DNA of 64,000 bases from an uncultured Oscillospiraceae bacterium (GTDB lineage: Bacteria; Bacillota; Clostridia; Oscillospirales; Oscillospiraceae). This document shows positions 7,793-20,045 of the stretch, piece after piece. The first letter of the stretch is position 1; each line of letters starts with the position of its first letter. The stretch covers positions 62,001 to 126,000 of the forward strand of contig CAKTQV010000002.1 in NCBI GenBank assembly GCA_934597255.1. Reading direction: 5' to 3'. The translations under genes and the position numbers were made by a program. Below the pieces are notes generated by a model. The model saw nothing but the letters and a program-made list of their open reading frames with translations. It was not told where the DNA came from and searched no databases.

Positions 7793-9262
7793 ATGCAAGT
7801 CAGAAACGTAGAAAGAAAAGAAAAATCCACCGTCAGCTTCGACGTCGTGATCAGCGCCGAAGAATTTGAGAAGGCGCTGCAGGCGGCCTATCTCAAAAAC
7901 CGCAGCAAGATCTATGTCCAGGGCTTCCGGAAGGGCAAGGCCCCCCGTATGGTCATCGAGGGTATGTACGGCAAGGATGTTTTCTATGAGGATGCCGCCG
8001 ACGAGCTTGCACCGGCCGCGTTCAAGTTCGGCGTTGACGAGGAAAAGATCCGCAACGTCGGCTCTCCCGCCATGCGCAGCATGGATGTTTCCGACGAAAA
8101 AGAGCTTACGCTCGGCTTCACCACGGCCGAATGGCCCGAGGCCAAGCTTGGCGAGTACAAGGCCCTGAAGGCCGAGCGCCCCGTCGTTGACATCACCGAC
8201 GAGCAGATCGACGCCGAGGTCGAGCGCGCGCGCAAGCGTGCCGGCCGCATCGTGACGGCCGAGCGCCCCGCGAAGGAAGGCGACACGGCGGTCATCGACT
8301 TCGAGGGCAGCGTGGACGGCGTTCCCTTTGAGGGCGGCAAGAGCGAGGGGCATAATCTGGTCCTGGGCTCCAAGGTGTTCATCCCCGGCTTCGAGGAGCA
8401 GGTCGTCGGCATGTCCGCCGGCGAGGAGAAGGACATCAACGTCACCTTCCCCGAGGATTATCAGGCTGAGAATCTGGCCGGCAAGCCCGCCGTGTTCCAC
8501 GTTAAGTGCAGCGAGGTCAAGGAAGAGCAGCTTCCCGAGCTGGACGACGAGTTCGCCAAGGACGTGTCCGAGTTCGACACGCTTGACGAGTATAAAAAGT
8601 CCATCCGCGAGCGTCTGGAGAAAAACGCGAATGAGCAGGCCGACTCCGAGTTCCATTCCGCGCTTCTTGAGAAGGCGGCGGAGAACATGGAGGTCGAGAT
8701 TCCCACGGCCATGGTCGAGGAGCAGATCGACGCCGTCATCAATGAGTTGGCGCAGAATCTCCAGTATCAGGGGCTGAGTCTTGAGCTGTATCTGCAGTAT
8801 CTGGGGCAGGACGCCCGCACGTTCCGGGAAAGCCAGCGCGAGCAGGCGGAGAAGCGCTGCCGTCTGCAGATCCTGGTCGACAAGATTGCGTCCGTCGAGG
8901 ACATCCAGGTCACGGACGACGAGATTAACGAGGAATACAAGAAGATCGCCGATCAGTACGCCACCGACGAGGAAAAGGTCCGCGCGGCGGTGCCCGTGGA
9001 CGCGGTGAAGGACGATATGCGCGTGCGCAAGGCCGCGGAGCTGGTGTATGAGACCGGCGTGGCCGTGGCTCCCGAGGAGAAGAAGGAAGAAAAGAAACCC
9101 GCGAAGAAGACCACGAAGAAGGCGGCTGCGGACAAAACCGAGGAGGGCGAAAAGAAGCCCGCCGCGAAGAAGACGACGAAGAAGGCGGCCGCAGAGGAGA
9201 ACGGCGAGGCCGAAAAGAAGCCCGCCGCGAAAAAGACCGCGAAGAAAGCGGACGCGGAATAA
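7793..9262 (+). CDS. tig: trigger factor with lysine/alanine-rich C-terminal tail
   Basis: A 489-residue ribosome-associated chaperone and prolyl isomerase. The N-terminal ribosome-binding domain has VQGFRKGKAPRMVIEGMYG (the GFRxGxxP loop), then the FKBP-type domain (GDTAVIDFEGSVDGVPFEGG, VLGSKVFIPGFEEQVVGMSAGE) and the helical C-domain. After about residue 430 comes a tail made of three repeats around KKPAAKKTTKKAAAE. Most trigger factors end before this. Start ATG 7793 follows AGAAGGAG. Cotranscribed with clpP, as in many Firmicutes. Confidence 0.97.
   Translation: MQVRNVERKEKSTVSFDVVISAEEFEKALQAAYLKNRSKIYVQGFRKGKAPRMVIEGMYGKDVFYEDAADELAPAAFKFGVDEEKIRNVGSPAMRSMDVSDEKELTLGFTTAEWPEAKLGEYKALKAERPVVDITDEQIDAEVERARKRAGRIVTAERPAKEGDTAVIDFEGSVDGVPFEGGKSEGHNLVLGSKVFIPGFEEQVVGMSAGEEKDINVTFPEDYQAENLAGKPAVFHVKCSEVKEEQLPELDDEFAKDVSEFDTLDEYKKSIRERLEKNANEQADSEFHSALLEKAAENMEVEIPTAMVEEQIDAVINELAQNLQYQGLSLELYLQYLGQDARTFRESQREQAEKRCRLQILVDKIASVEDIQVTDDEINEEYKKIADQYATDEEKVRAAVPVDAVKDDMRVRKAAELVYETGVAVAPEEKKEEKKPAKKTTKKAAADKTEEGEKKPAAKKTTKKAAAEENGEAEKKPAAKKTAKKADAE
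9076..9259 (+). repeat. coding repeats of the trigger factor Lys/Ala tail
   Basis: Three in-frame direct repeats of about 50-60 bp, each encoding EKKPA(A)KKT(T/A)KKA followed by a short acidic spacer. The first copy is slightly degenerate; the last two are nearly identical. Confidence 0.75.
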
Positions 9263-9307
9263 GCCGGTCAGAAATTGGATAGGCTTCCATAGGAAAGGAG
9301 CAATTGT

Positions 9308-9889
9308 ATGAGTTTGGTACCCTATGTAGTGGAACAGACTTCCCGGGGGGAGCGTTCCTACGATATTTTTTCCCGCCTGCTGAACGATCGCATCGTGATG
9401 CTTTCCGAGGAAGTGAACGACGTTACGGCTTCGCTTGTCGTGGCCCAGCTTCTGTACCTTGAGGCGCAGGACCCCGACAAGGATATTCAGTTTTACATCA
9501 ATTCCCCTGGCGGCTCCGTCACGTCCGGCTTTGCTATCTACGACACCATGCAGTACATCAAGTGCGACGTGTCCACCATCTGCATCGGCATGGCGGCCTC
9601 CATGGGCGCGTTCCTGCTCGCGGCCGGAACGAAGGGCAAGCGCATCGCGCTGCCGAACGCGGAGATCATGATCCACCAGCCCTCCGGCGGCAGCCAGGGC
9701 CAGGCGGCCGATATCCAGATACAGGCCGAGCAGATACTCAAGACCCGCGCCCGTCTGAACCGCATCCTGGCGGAAAACACCGGCAAGCCCATCGAGCAGA
9801 TCGAACGCGACTGTGACCGCGACCACTGGCTGACGGCGGAGGAGGCCAGGGAATACGGCCTGATCGATCAGGTCATTTATAAGAGGTAA
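9308..9889 (+). CDS. clpP: ATP-dependent Clp protease proteolytic subunit
   Basis: A 193-residue serine peptidase that forms the tetradecameric chamber used by ClpX. The catalytic triad is visible: S98 (GMAASMGAF), H123 (MIHQPSGG) and D172 (CDRDHW). The N-terminal SLVPYVVEQTSRGERSYDIFSRLL is typical. Start ATG with AGGAAAGGAG upstream. Seven bases separate it from clpX. Confidence 0.98.
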   Translation: MSLVPYVVEQTSRGERSYDIFSRLLNDRIVMLSEEVNDVTASLVVAQLLYLEAQDPDKDIQFYINSPGGSVTSGFAIYDTMQYIKCDVSTICIGMAASMGAFLLAAGTKGKRIALPNAEIMIHQPSGGSQGQAADIQIQAEQILKTRARLNRILAENTGKPIEQIERDCDRDHWLTAEEAREYGLIDQVIYKR

Positions 9890-9896
9890 CATTTAT

Positions 9897-11165
<1,269 letters not shown>

Positions 11166-11172
11166 AACCATT

Positions 11173-11195
11173 GGGCCGCACTTTCGGTGCGGCCC
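11173..11195 (+). terminator. hairpin between clpX and lon (terminator-like, no T run)
   Basis: A perfect 9-bp stem, GGGCCGCAC and GTGCGGCCC, with loop TTTCG. It lacks a T tract, so it may be an attenuator or mRNA stabiliser rather than a full terminator. The lon start follows 24 bases later. Confidence 0.5.
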
Positions 11196-11218
11196 TGCGA
11201 CAATCAAGAGAGAACGAT

Positions 11219-13560
<2,342 letters not shown>

Positions 13561-13564
<4 letters not shown>

Positions 13565-14154
13565 GTATTCTCAATACGACAAAAGCGGAATTTGTCAAAT
13601 CGGCCGGCGCGGCGCGGGATTTCATCCACGACGGAAAGCCCTGTGTCGTTTTCGCCGGGAAATCGAACGTCGGCAAATCCTCCGTTATCAATTCGCTCGT
13701 CGGGCGCAAAAATCTTGCGCGCGTCGGCGCGGCGCCCGGCAAAACAAGCAACATCAACTACTTCTTCGTCGGCGATTACTGCTGGTTCGTTGATCTGCCG
13801 GGATACGGCTATGCGCGCGTGTCCATGGCGGAGCGCGAGCGCTGGGGCGCGCTCATGCAGGCGTTTTTTGCCGAGAGCGCCAACATAACCTTCGGCGTTC
13901 AGATCGTGGACGGACGGCACAGGCCCACGGAGCTTGACTGCATGATGAACCGCCTTTTCGACTCCTGCGGCTGCCGCCGCATCGTTGTGGCGAACAAATG
14001 GGACAAGCTGAAAAAAAGCGAGATGGAGCCGAATCTGGAAACGATACGAACGACGCTTGAACTGCCGCCGTCCGTCGCGCTGCTGCCGTACTCGGCGGAA
14101 AAAAAGATGGGACGGGACGAGCTGCTCGCCGCCATATCGGAGGTCGTGCTGTGA
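13561..14154 (+). CDS. engB: ribosome biogenesis GTP-binding protein EngB (YsxC/YihA)
   Basis: A 197-residue small GTPase needed for 50S assembly. G1 is GKSNVGKS at 33-40, G3 is DLPGYGYA, G4 is ANKWDKLK. The lon-engB adjacency is conserved in Firmicutes. It starts in the lon stop and its own stop overlaps the GTG of the M50 gene. Confidence 0.96.
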
Positions 14155-14825
14155 ACGCCTTTCGTACGGTATGGGACGGACTGGACTGGTCGTTCGTCAC
14201 GCAGACGCTTCTGAGCGTCGTTCCGGCGCTGATCTGCATCACGCTGCACGAGATGGCGCACGGGCTCGTGGCCCTGTGGCTCGGGGATACGACCGCACGC
14301 GATGCCGGGCGGCTGACGCTCAATCCGCTGCGTCACATCGACATATGGGGCCTTCTGATGATGGTCATATGCGGCTTCGGCTGGGCCAAGCCCGTGCCGG
14401 TCAATATGTACAATTTCAAAAACCCCAAGCGCGGCATGGCGCTCACGGCGCTGGCGGGGCCGGCGGCCAATATCATCATAAGCTGTCTGGCGCTCGCGCT
14501 GTACGGGCGGGTCTATGCCTCGCTGTACGATTCGGCGGTCGGCGCCTATGTTCTGCAGATGATCGAGCTGACGGCGTATCTGAGCTGTGCGCTGGCGGTG
14601 TTCAACATTCTTCCCATCCCGCCGCTGGACGGGTCCAAGGTCCTGTTCTCGCTTGTCAGCGACCGGACCTATTCCTGGCTGATGCGCTATGAGCGCTACG
14701 GCTTTCTCATTCTCATGGCGCTTGTGTTTTTCAATGTTATCTCCGGGCCGCTGTCCGCCGCGACCGGCTGGGTCTATGAAAAGCTTTTTTCCATTGCACA
14801 ATTTACGTTCGGATTGGTAAACTAA
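14151..14825 (+). CDS. site-2 protease (peptidase M50) family protein
   Basis: A 224-residue polytopic membrane protein with zinc motif HEMAH (H33, E34, H37) and a second motif NILPIPPLDGSKVL supplying the Asp ligand. No PDZ domain. It belongs to the short YwhC-like branch of site-2 proteases common in Clostridia; substrates are unknown. GTG start at 14151 overlapping the engB stop; the last base is shared with the scpA start, giving coupling to the segregation genes. Confidence 0.9.
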   Translation: MNAFRTVWDGLDWSFVTQTLLSVVPALICITLHEMAHGLVALWLGDTTARDAGRLTLNPLRHIDIWGLLMMVICGFGWAKPVPVNMYNFKNPKRGMALTALAGPAANIIISCLALALYGRVYASLYDSAVGAYVLQMIELTAYLSCALAVFNILPIPPLDGSKVLFSLVSDRTYSWLMRYERYGFLILMALVFFNVISGPLSAATGWVYEKLFSIAQFTFGLVN

Positions 14826-15607
14826 TGGAGAATCCTAGCTTCCATCTGGAAGGGATCATCAAGACAAAAGAGGAGATGGAGGACTTTGAAGGCCCTCTGA
14901 GCCTCATTTTGATGCTTCTGTCCAAAAACAAAATAGAGATACGCGACATCCGCATCGCCGAGATACTCGATCAGTATCTGGCCTATCTTGACCAGATGCA
15001 CCATATGGATCTGGAGGTGGCAAGCGAGTTCGTGCAGATGGCGAGCCATCTCGTCTATATCAAGACAAAGACGCTTCTGGCCGGCACGGAGGAGGTCAGC
15101 GAGCTTGAGGAGCTGATGTCCAGTCTCGAGCAGCTGAAAAACCGCGACCGGCTCGCCGCCGTCCGGCAAACGATCCCCGCGCTTTCCGCGGCGCTTGAAC
15201 GCGGCGCGCTGCTGTTTTCCGCGCCCGGGGAGACGCTGCCGCGATACGGCGAATACGATTATTCCCACGCCGGGTGGGAGCTGCTGGCGGCGCTGGCGGC
15301 CATGTCGGAAAAGGGCTCGCCGGTCCCGGAGGAGGAATCGCGCGTGCCGGTGCCGAAGCCGATCGTTTATTCGGCGCGGCGCAAGGGCCGCGAGATCATT
15401 CAGCTTCTTCAGGGCGGACGGACGATGCCGCTGAACGAGCTGTATGCGATGGCGTCGAGCCGGTCGGAGCTGGTGGCGACGTTTATCTCGATACTGGAGA
15501 TGTGCCTGATCGGCAGCGTGTGTCTCGACCGGCAGGGCGACGGGTATGTCGTGCGCTTCACCGGCGGCGACGCGGAGGAGATATTGGAGAGTTTTCAGAA
15601 TGAGTGA
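14825..15607 (+). CDS. scpA: segregation and condensation protein A
   Basis: A 260-residue kleisin that bridges SMC heads. The N-terminal FHLEGIIKTKEEMEDFEGPLSLILMLLSKNKIEIRDIRIAEILDQYLAYL and the C-terminal winged helix (QLLQGGRTMPLNELYAM...VATFISILEMC) are typical. Overlaps scpB by 8 bases. smc itself is not in the window. Confidence 0.95.
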   Translation: MENPSFHLEGIIKTKEEMEDFEGPLSLILMLLSKNKIEIRDIRIAEILDQYLAYLDQMHHMDLEVASEFVQMASHLVYIKTKTLLAGTEEVSELEELMSSLEQLKNRDRLAAVRQTIPALSAALERGALLFSAPGETLPRYGEYDYSHAGWELLAALAAMSEKGSPVPEEESRVPVPKPIVYSARRKGREIIQLLQGGRTMPLNELYAMASSRSELVATFISILEMCLIGSVCLDRQGDGYVVRFTGGDAEEILESFQNE

Positions 15608-16232
15608 GCATGAACTCAAGGCGGCCATCGAAGCCATATTGTTTGCCTCGGGCGATCCCGTTCCCGCCGCGCGCATCGCGCTGGTGCTCGACGAGACGCC
15701 GGAGCGTGTGCTCGGTGCGGCGCAGGAGCTGTCCGCCGAGCTGGAGCGCGGCGAGCGCGGGATACGGCTCGTGCGTCTGAACGATTCGCTGCAGCTGCAT
15801 TCCGCCCCGGCGTTTGCCCAGCCGATCACGCGCGTGCTGGAGCAGCGGCGCGCGCCGAAGCTGACGCAGACATCGCTGGAGGTGCTGGCCATCGTGGCTT
15901 ATTTCCAGCCGGTCACGCGCGCCTACATCGAGCAGATACGCGGCGTCGATTCCTCCTACACGGTCGGCGTTCTGGCGGAGCGCGGCATGATCGAGGCCTG
16001 CGGTCATCTGGAGGCAGTCGGCCGGCCGACGCTGTACCGGACGACGGAGCTTTTTCTTCGCAGCATGGGCGTTTCCTCGCTGGAGGAGCTGCCGCCGCTG
16101 CCGGAGATCACGGGAAGCGACGCGGCAAGGCAGCTGCAGGAGAAGGTGGACGCGCTGCGCGCGGCCGAGGAGCTGAAGAACGCGCAGGAGCAGACCGGAG
16201 AGTTGGCCGCGGAAGCGGAGGGGAAGGCGTGA
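15600..16232 (+). CDS. scpB: segregation and condensation protein B
   Basis: A 210-residue winged-helix partner of ScpA. Diagnostic segments are EAILFASGDPVPAARIA, TQTSLEVLAIVAYFQPVTRAYIEQIRGVDS and GRPTLYRTTELFLR. The reading frame is open to 15546, but the ATG at 15600 inside the scpA end gives the usual N-terminus. An Ala/Glu-rich C-terminal tail extends past the second winged helix. Its stop overlaps the GTG of the next gene. Confidence 0.95.
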   Translation: MSEHELKAAIEAILFASGDPVPAARIALVLDETPERVLGAAQELSAELERGERGIRLVRLNDSLQLHSAPAFAQPITRVLEQRRAPKLTQTSLEVLAIVAYFQPVTRAYIEQIRGVDSSYTVGVLAERGMIEACGHLEAVGRPTLYRTTELFLRSMGVSSLEELPPLPEITGSDAARQLQEKVDALRAAEELKNAQEQTGELAAEAEGKA

Positions 16233-16837
16233 CGGCGCTGATCGTTGCCGGAGCGGTGCTGCTGGCGCTGGTTCTGCTTTCGCTCGTCAAATGCGGCGTG
16301 GATGCGGCTTATTCGCAGCAGGGCTTCACATGGAAGGTGCGGGTCGGGCCGTTTACGGTCCTGCCGTCCAAAAAGAAAAAGGGCCCGCCGGGGCATGAAC
16401 GGAAAGAGCCGGGCAAGTCCGGGAAGCCGGCGTCCGGGAAAAAGCACTCGCTTGCGTATCTGCGCGCCTTGGCGGAGCTTGGGCTGCGGCTGCTGAAGCG
16501 CTTTTTCAAAAGCCTGTGCATCGACTGCCTGCGCTTTCATTTTCGGTCGGCGTTCGACGACCCATACGATACCGCCATGGCTTACGGCTGGGCGGGGATG
16601 GCGATGGAATCGCTGACGGCCTTCGCCGCGGGGCGTATACGGCGGCTCGATCTTCACACAGAGCTGGATTTTGATTCGAACCAGCCGGCGGTGGATGCGA
16701 GAATCGTCGTATCCGCGCGGCTCGGGCGGCTTATCCTGCTTGCGGTCTCGGCGCTGTTCGGCTATTGGTCGATACGCCGCCGGGCAAAAGATAATCTGGA
16801 AAGGGAGAGTAAACATGGCAAATCAGTCGATCGGTGA
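16229..16837 (+). CDS. DUF2953 domain-containing membrane protein
   Basis: A 202-residue protein with one N-terminal membrane helix (LIVAGAVLLALVLLSLV), a basic linker (PSKKKKGPPGHERK), a conserved CIDCLRFHFRSAFDDPYDTAMAYGWAGM segment and a second hydrophobic stretch near the end. This is the DUF2953 pattern found next to ytfJ in sporulating Firmicutes; function unknown. GTG start at 16229; its 3' end overlaps the ytfJ start by 23 bases. Confidence 0.85.
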   Translation: MTALIVAGAVLLALVLLSLVKCGVDAAYSQQGFTWKVRVGPFTVLPSKKKKGPPGHERKEPGKSGKPASGKKHSLAYLRALAELGLRLLKRFFKSLCIDCLRFHFRSAFDDPYDTAMAYGWAGMAMESLTAFAAGRIRRLDLHTELDFDSNQPAVDARIVVSARLGRLILLAVSALFGYWSIRRRAKDNLERESKHGKSVDR

Positions 16838-17201
16838 TCTGATGGAGACCTCCATCGGTAAGATACGCGATATGGTGGACGCCAACACGGTCGTCGGCGA
16901 ACCCATCACGACGCCGGACGGCGTGACGGTCATTCCCGTCAGCCGCATGAGCTTTGGCTTTGCATCCGGCGGAAACGACAAAAGCCCGCAGAGCAAGGGC
17001 ATCTGGGGCGGCGCCGGCGCGGCGGTGCGCGTTTCGCCCGTCGGGTTTCTGATCGTCAAGGACGGCGGCGTGCGTATGCTGAACGTTTCCGCCCCGGCGA
17101 TCACCACGGTGGATCGGGCGCTGGACATGGTCCCGGAGCTGTTCGACCGCATCGAGTCGATGGTCGATAAATACGCCGGAGGCAAAGACAGCGCGGATTG
17201 A
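16815..17201 (+). CDS. ytfJ: GerW/YtfJ family sporulation protein
   Basis: A 128-residue spore protein. MANQSIGDLMETSIGKIRDMVDANTVVGEPI and TTPDGVTVIPVSRMSFGFASGGND are diagnostic; the Gly-rich middle and VGFLIVKDGGVRMLNVSAP follow. In Bacillus GerW is needed for full germinant response. The frame opens at 16671 but the ATG at 16815 follows a good GGGAGAG site. Its presence argues for a spore former. Confidence 0.93.
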   Translation: MANQSIGDLMETSIGKIRDMVDANTVVGEPITTPDGVTVIPVSRMSFGFASGGNDKSPQSKGIWGGAGAAVRVSPVGFLIVKDGGVRMLNVSAPAITTVDRALDMVPELFDRIESMVDKYAGGKDSAD

Positions 17202-17220
17202 CGGCGGGAAACGGGGCATA

Positions 17221-17242
17221 ATAACACCCGGGTGGTGTTGTT
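17221..17242 (+). promoter_or_regulatory. hairpin covering the dacF ribosome binding site
   Basis: The inverted pair AACACCC / GGGTGGTGTT immediately precedes the dacF ATG, so the GGTGG ribosome binding site sits in one arm. It may restrain translation. Inference only. Confidence 0.35.
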
Positions 17243-18346
17243 ATGAAAAAAGCCGTGCTTTTCCTTGCAGCCGCGGTGCTGCTGTCCACGGGCGCGCATG
17301 CCGCGGCGGACGCTCCGTCCGAGTCGGCTGCGGCATGCATTCTGGTGGAGGCGGACAGCGGACGGACGCTGTATGAAAAAAACGCGGACAGCCCCATGCT
17401 CATTGCCAGTACGACCAAGATCGTGACGGCGTTGACGGTGCTGGAGAGCTGCGCGCTCGACGAGGGCGTGGAAATACGGCCGGAATGGACTGGCATTGAG
17501 GGCTCGTCGATGTATCTGGCGGCCGGGGAGCGCTATACGGTGCGGGAGCTGCTGGGCGGATTGATGCTTGCCTCGGGAAACGACGCCGCCGTCGCGCTGG
17601 CCTGTCATGCGGCGGGCAGCATCGGGGCGTTCGCCGTGAAGATGAACGAGCTGGCCCAAAGTATCGGCTGTGAGAACACGCACTTTACCAATCCAAGCGG
17701 CCTGGACGACGAGGAGCATTATTCCTGCGCGCGCGATCTGGCGCGCATTGCGCGCCGTGCCATCGAAAACGAGGAGCTGCGCGCCATCGCTTCCAGCCGG
17801 AGTATGACCATCCACGGGAACACATATTATAACCACAATAAGCTTCTGGAGATGTGCGAGGGGGCGTTCGGTCTGAAGACCGGCTATACCATGGCGGCGG
17901 GACGGACGCTGGTCTCCTGCTGCGAGCGGGACGGGATGACGCTGATCTGCGTGACGCTGTGCGACCGCAGCGACTGGGACGACCACATGGCGCTGTACGA
18001 CTGGGGCTTTGAAACCTGGCAGAGACGATCCGTGGCTCCGGCGGAAAGGAGCGTGCCGCTTGTCGGCGGGACGGCCGAAACGCTGCCGGTCCGGGCGGCG
18101 GGGAGCGTGACGCTTCCGCTGTGCGAAACGGATGAGCTGCGCTTTTCGTATGAGCTGCCGCGGTTCGTCTTTGCCGGGGTGAAGGCCGGGGAGACGCTGG
18201 GCCGGGCCGTTTTGTATGTCAACGGGGAATACGCTGCGGAGCTCCCGCTTCGCAGCGCGGCGGACACGGCGGCGGCCGGAGCGGCGGAGGAAAGCTCGCT
18301 GCTCCGCTTTCTGAAAACATTGGGAAGGAACATATATACGTTTTGA
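17243..18346 (+). CDS. D-alanyl-D-alanine carboxypeptidase (DacF-like)
   Basis: A 367-residue secreted penicillin-binding protein 5-type enzyme (peptidase S11) trimming peptidoglycan pentapeptides. Signal peptide at 1-20 (LFLAAAVLLSTGAHA). Active-site motifs are S56-T-T-K59, S111-G-N113 and K212-T-G214. A C-terminal beta domain follows. There is no clear C-terminal amphipathic anchor; the last residues are LLRFLKTLGRNIYTF. Position after scpAB-ytfJ resembles dacF in other spore formers, so a role in spore cortex is plausible. Stop overlaps the TTG of rluB. Confidence 0.92.
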   Translation: MKKAVLFLAAAVLLSTGAHAAADAPSESAAACILVEADSGRTLYEKNADSPMLIASTTKIVTALTVLESCALDEGVEIRPEWTGIEGSSMYLAAGERYTVRELLGGLMLASGNDAAVALACHAAGSIGAFAVKMNELAQSIGCENTHFTNPSGLDDEEHYSCARDLARIARRAIENEELRAIASSRSMTIHGNTYYNHNKLLEMCEGAFGLKTGYTMAAGRTLVSCCERDGMTLICVTLCDRSDWDDHMALYDWGFETWQRRSVAPAERSVPLVGGTAETLPVRAAGSVTLPLCETDELRFSYELPRFVFAGVKAGETLGRAVLYVNGEYAAELPLRSAADTAAAGAAEESSLLRFLKTLGRNIYTF

Positions 18347-19068
18347 CACAGAGACTGCAGAAAATCATATCGGCCGCGGGACTGGCTTCGCGCCGGGCTG
18401 CGGAAAAGATGATCGAGGAGGGGCGCGTGGCCGTTAATGGGCAGACCGCCTCTCTCGGTATGTCATGCGACCCGGAAACGGATACGGTGACGGTGGATGG
18501 CGCGCCGCTGAGCGTGACGGCCCGGCGGCGCTACATCCTGCTGCATAAGCCGCGCGGCTACGTAACGACCATGTCGGACGACCGCGGGCGGCCCACCGTG
18601 GCGGAGCTTACGGCCGCCGCCGGGGGAAGGCTGTATCCCGTCGGGCGGCTCGATATGGATTCGGAGGGGCTCCTGCTTATGACGGACGACGGCGCGTTTG
18701 CCAACGCCATGATGCATCCGTCCGGTTCGGTCGATAAGGTCTATCAGGTGTTTGTCCGCGGCGGCGATATTCACGACGCGATCCGGCGGCTCAACGCGAT
18801 GCGTGCGCTGGACGGCGAGCCGATCGCCCCGCCGCAGGTCACGCTCATCGAGCGCAGCGGGGAGGACGCCGAGCTTCAGTTCGTTATCCACGAGGGAAAA
18901 AACCGCCAGATACGGCGCATGTGCGCCCAATGCGGCCTTCGGGTGCAGCGGCTCATCCGGATCGCCGAGGGGCCGCTCACGCTGGGCGCTCTGCCGGCCG
19001 GGAAATGGCGCTATCTTACGGGCGATGAGATCAAATCCTGCAAAATGGAGCTTCTTTCCGTCAAATAG
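18343..19068 (+). CDS. rluB: pseudouridine synthase, RsuA/RluB family
   Basis: A 241-residue rRNA pseudouridine synthase. N-terminal S4 RNA-binding domain (QRLQKIISAAGLASRRAAEKMIEEGRVAVNG), then the catalytic block VGRLDMDSEGLLLMTDDG with the catalytic Asp in GRLD, and the C-terminal EGKNRQIRRMCAQCGL. It is closest in kind to RluB. TTG start at 18343, inside the dacF end. A T7 run follows the stop but I see no good stem before it. Confidence 0.92.
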   Translation: MTQRLQKIISAAGLASRRAAEKMIEEGRVAVNGQTASLGMSCDPETDTVTVDGAPLSVTARRRYILLHKPRGYVTTMSDDRGRPTVAELTAAAGGRLYPVGRLDMDSEGLLLMTDDGAFANAMMHPSGSVDKVYQVFVRGGDIHDAIRRLNAMRALDGEPIAPPQVTLIERSGEDAELQFVIHEGKNRQIRRMCAQCGLRVQRLIRIAEGPLTLGALPAGKWRYLTGDEIKSCKMELLSVK

Positions 19069-19120
19069 CGGCTTTTTTTGATAAAAACTATATAAATTTT
19101 GAAAGTTCACAAATTTTATC

Positions 19121-19149
19121 TTGCAATTTTGCGTTCCGGTGAGTAGGAT
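19121..19149 (+). promoter_or_regulatory. promoter for the RpiR-family regulator
   Basis: TTGCAA (19121-19126), a 17-nt spacer, then TAGGAT (19144-19149), in an AT-rich intergenic stretch 32 bases before the start codon. Confidence 0.6.
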
Positions 19150-19181
19150 GAGAGGGTAATTATCAAAAAACAGGTGCAGCC

Positions 19182-20045
19182 ATGCAGAATGATATTTTGA
19201 CCCGCCTCGAAGCGGAAAACAGACGATTTTCCAAAAGTCACCGGAGCATTGCGCGCTACATAGCGGAAAATTACGACAAGGCGGCGTATATGACGGCCGG
19301 CAAGCTGGGACGGACGGTCGGCGTGAGCGAATCGACCGTTGTGCGCTTTGCCATGGAGCTGGGGTACGACGGGTATCCGGAAATGCGGAAGGCGCTGCAG
19401 GAAGCTGTGCGCAACCGGCTGACGAGCGTGCAGCGCATCGCCGCTTCGCGCGAGCTGATGGACGGGCAGAGCGTGCTCAAGAGCGTCGTGAGCGCCGATA
19501 TGGACAAGCTTCGCGTGACGCTGGAGGGAATGGAGCAGGAGAGCTTTGACCGGGCCGTGGATCGGATCATGGAGGCCCGGGATCTCTACATACTCGGGAT
19601 GCGCTCGTCGTCCGCGCTGGCGTCCTTCATGGGCTTTTATCTCAATTACCTGATGGACAACGTCCGCGTCATCAACGACAGCAAGGGCGGCGAGGTCTAT
19701 GAGCAGATGCTGCGCATCAGTGCGGAGGACGTGCTGTTCTGCATAAGCTTCCCGCGCTACACCTCCAACTCGCTCAGCGCAGCGCGCTTCGCCAAGGAGC
19801 ACGGCGCGCGCATCATCGCACTGACGGACAACCATGCTTCGCCCTTTGCCAAGCTGGCGGACACGGTGCTGTATGCCAAAAGCGACATGGTGTCCTTCCT
19901 GGACTCGCTTGTCGCGCCCATGAGCGTTATCAACGCCATTATCATCGCCATTGCCTCCCGCCGTCAGGGCACGCTGGACGCGACCTTCGGCAAGCTGGAG
20001 GCGCTGTGGGAGGAATACGGAGTGTTTACCAAAGGTGAAAGCTGA
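19182..20045 (+). CDS. MurR/RpiR family transcriptional regulator
   Basis: A 287-residue regulator with an N-terminal RpiR helix-turn-helix (SKSHRSIARYIAENYDKAAYMTAGKLGRTVGVSESTVVRFAMELGYDGYPEMRKAL) and a C-terminal SIS domain that would bind a phosphosugar (LGMRSSSALASF, CISFPRYTSN, ALTDNHASP). Such regulators normally sit beside sugar genes; here the neighbours are a flavoprotein and cmk, so its ligand is not evident. Its end overlaps the next gene by 11 bases. Confidence 0.92.
   Translation: MQNDILTRLEAENRRFSKSHRSIARYIAENYDKAAYMTAGKLGRTVGVSESTVVRFAMELGYDGYPEMRKALQEAVRNRLTSVQRIAASRELMDGQSVLKSVVSADMDKLRVTLEGMEQESFDRAVDRIMEARDLYILGMRSSSALASFMGFYLNYLMDNVRVINDSKGGEVYEQMLRISAEDVLFCISFPRYTSNSLSAARFAKEHGARIIALTDNHASPFAKLADTVLYAKSDMVSFLDSLVAPMSVINAIIIAIASRRQGTLDATFGKLEALWEEYGVFTKGES

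Noticed and set aside
7745..9892. 715-codon minus-strand open frame opposite tig and clpP
   Set aside because: Mirror-frame artefact over two certain genes; the apparent Leu/Arg-rich repeats are the complement of the Lys/Ala tail.
14825..16232. Long minus-strand open frame opposite scpA/scpB
   Set aside because: Shadow of the scpA and scpB frames, which overlap and have clear family motifs.
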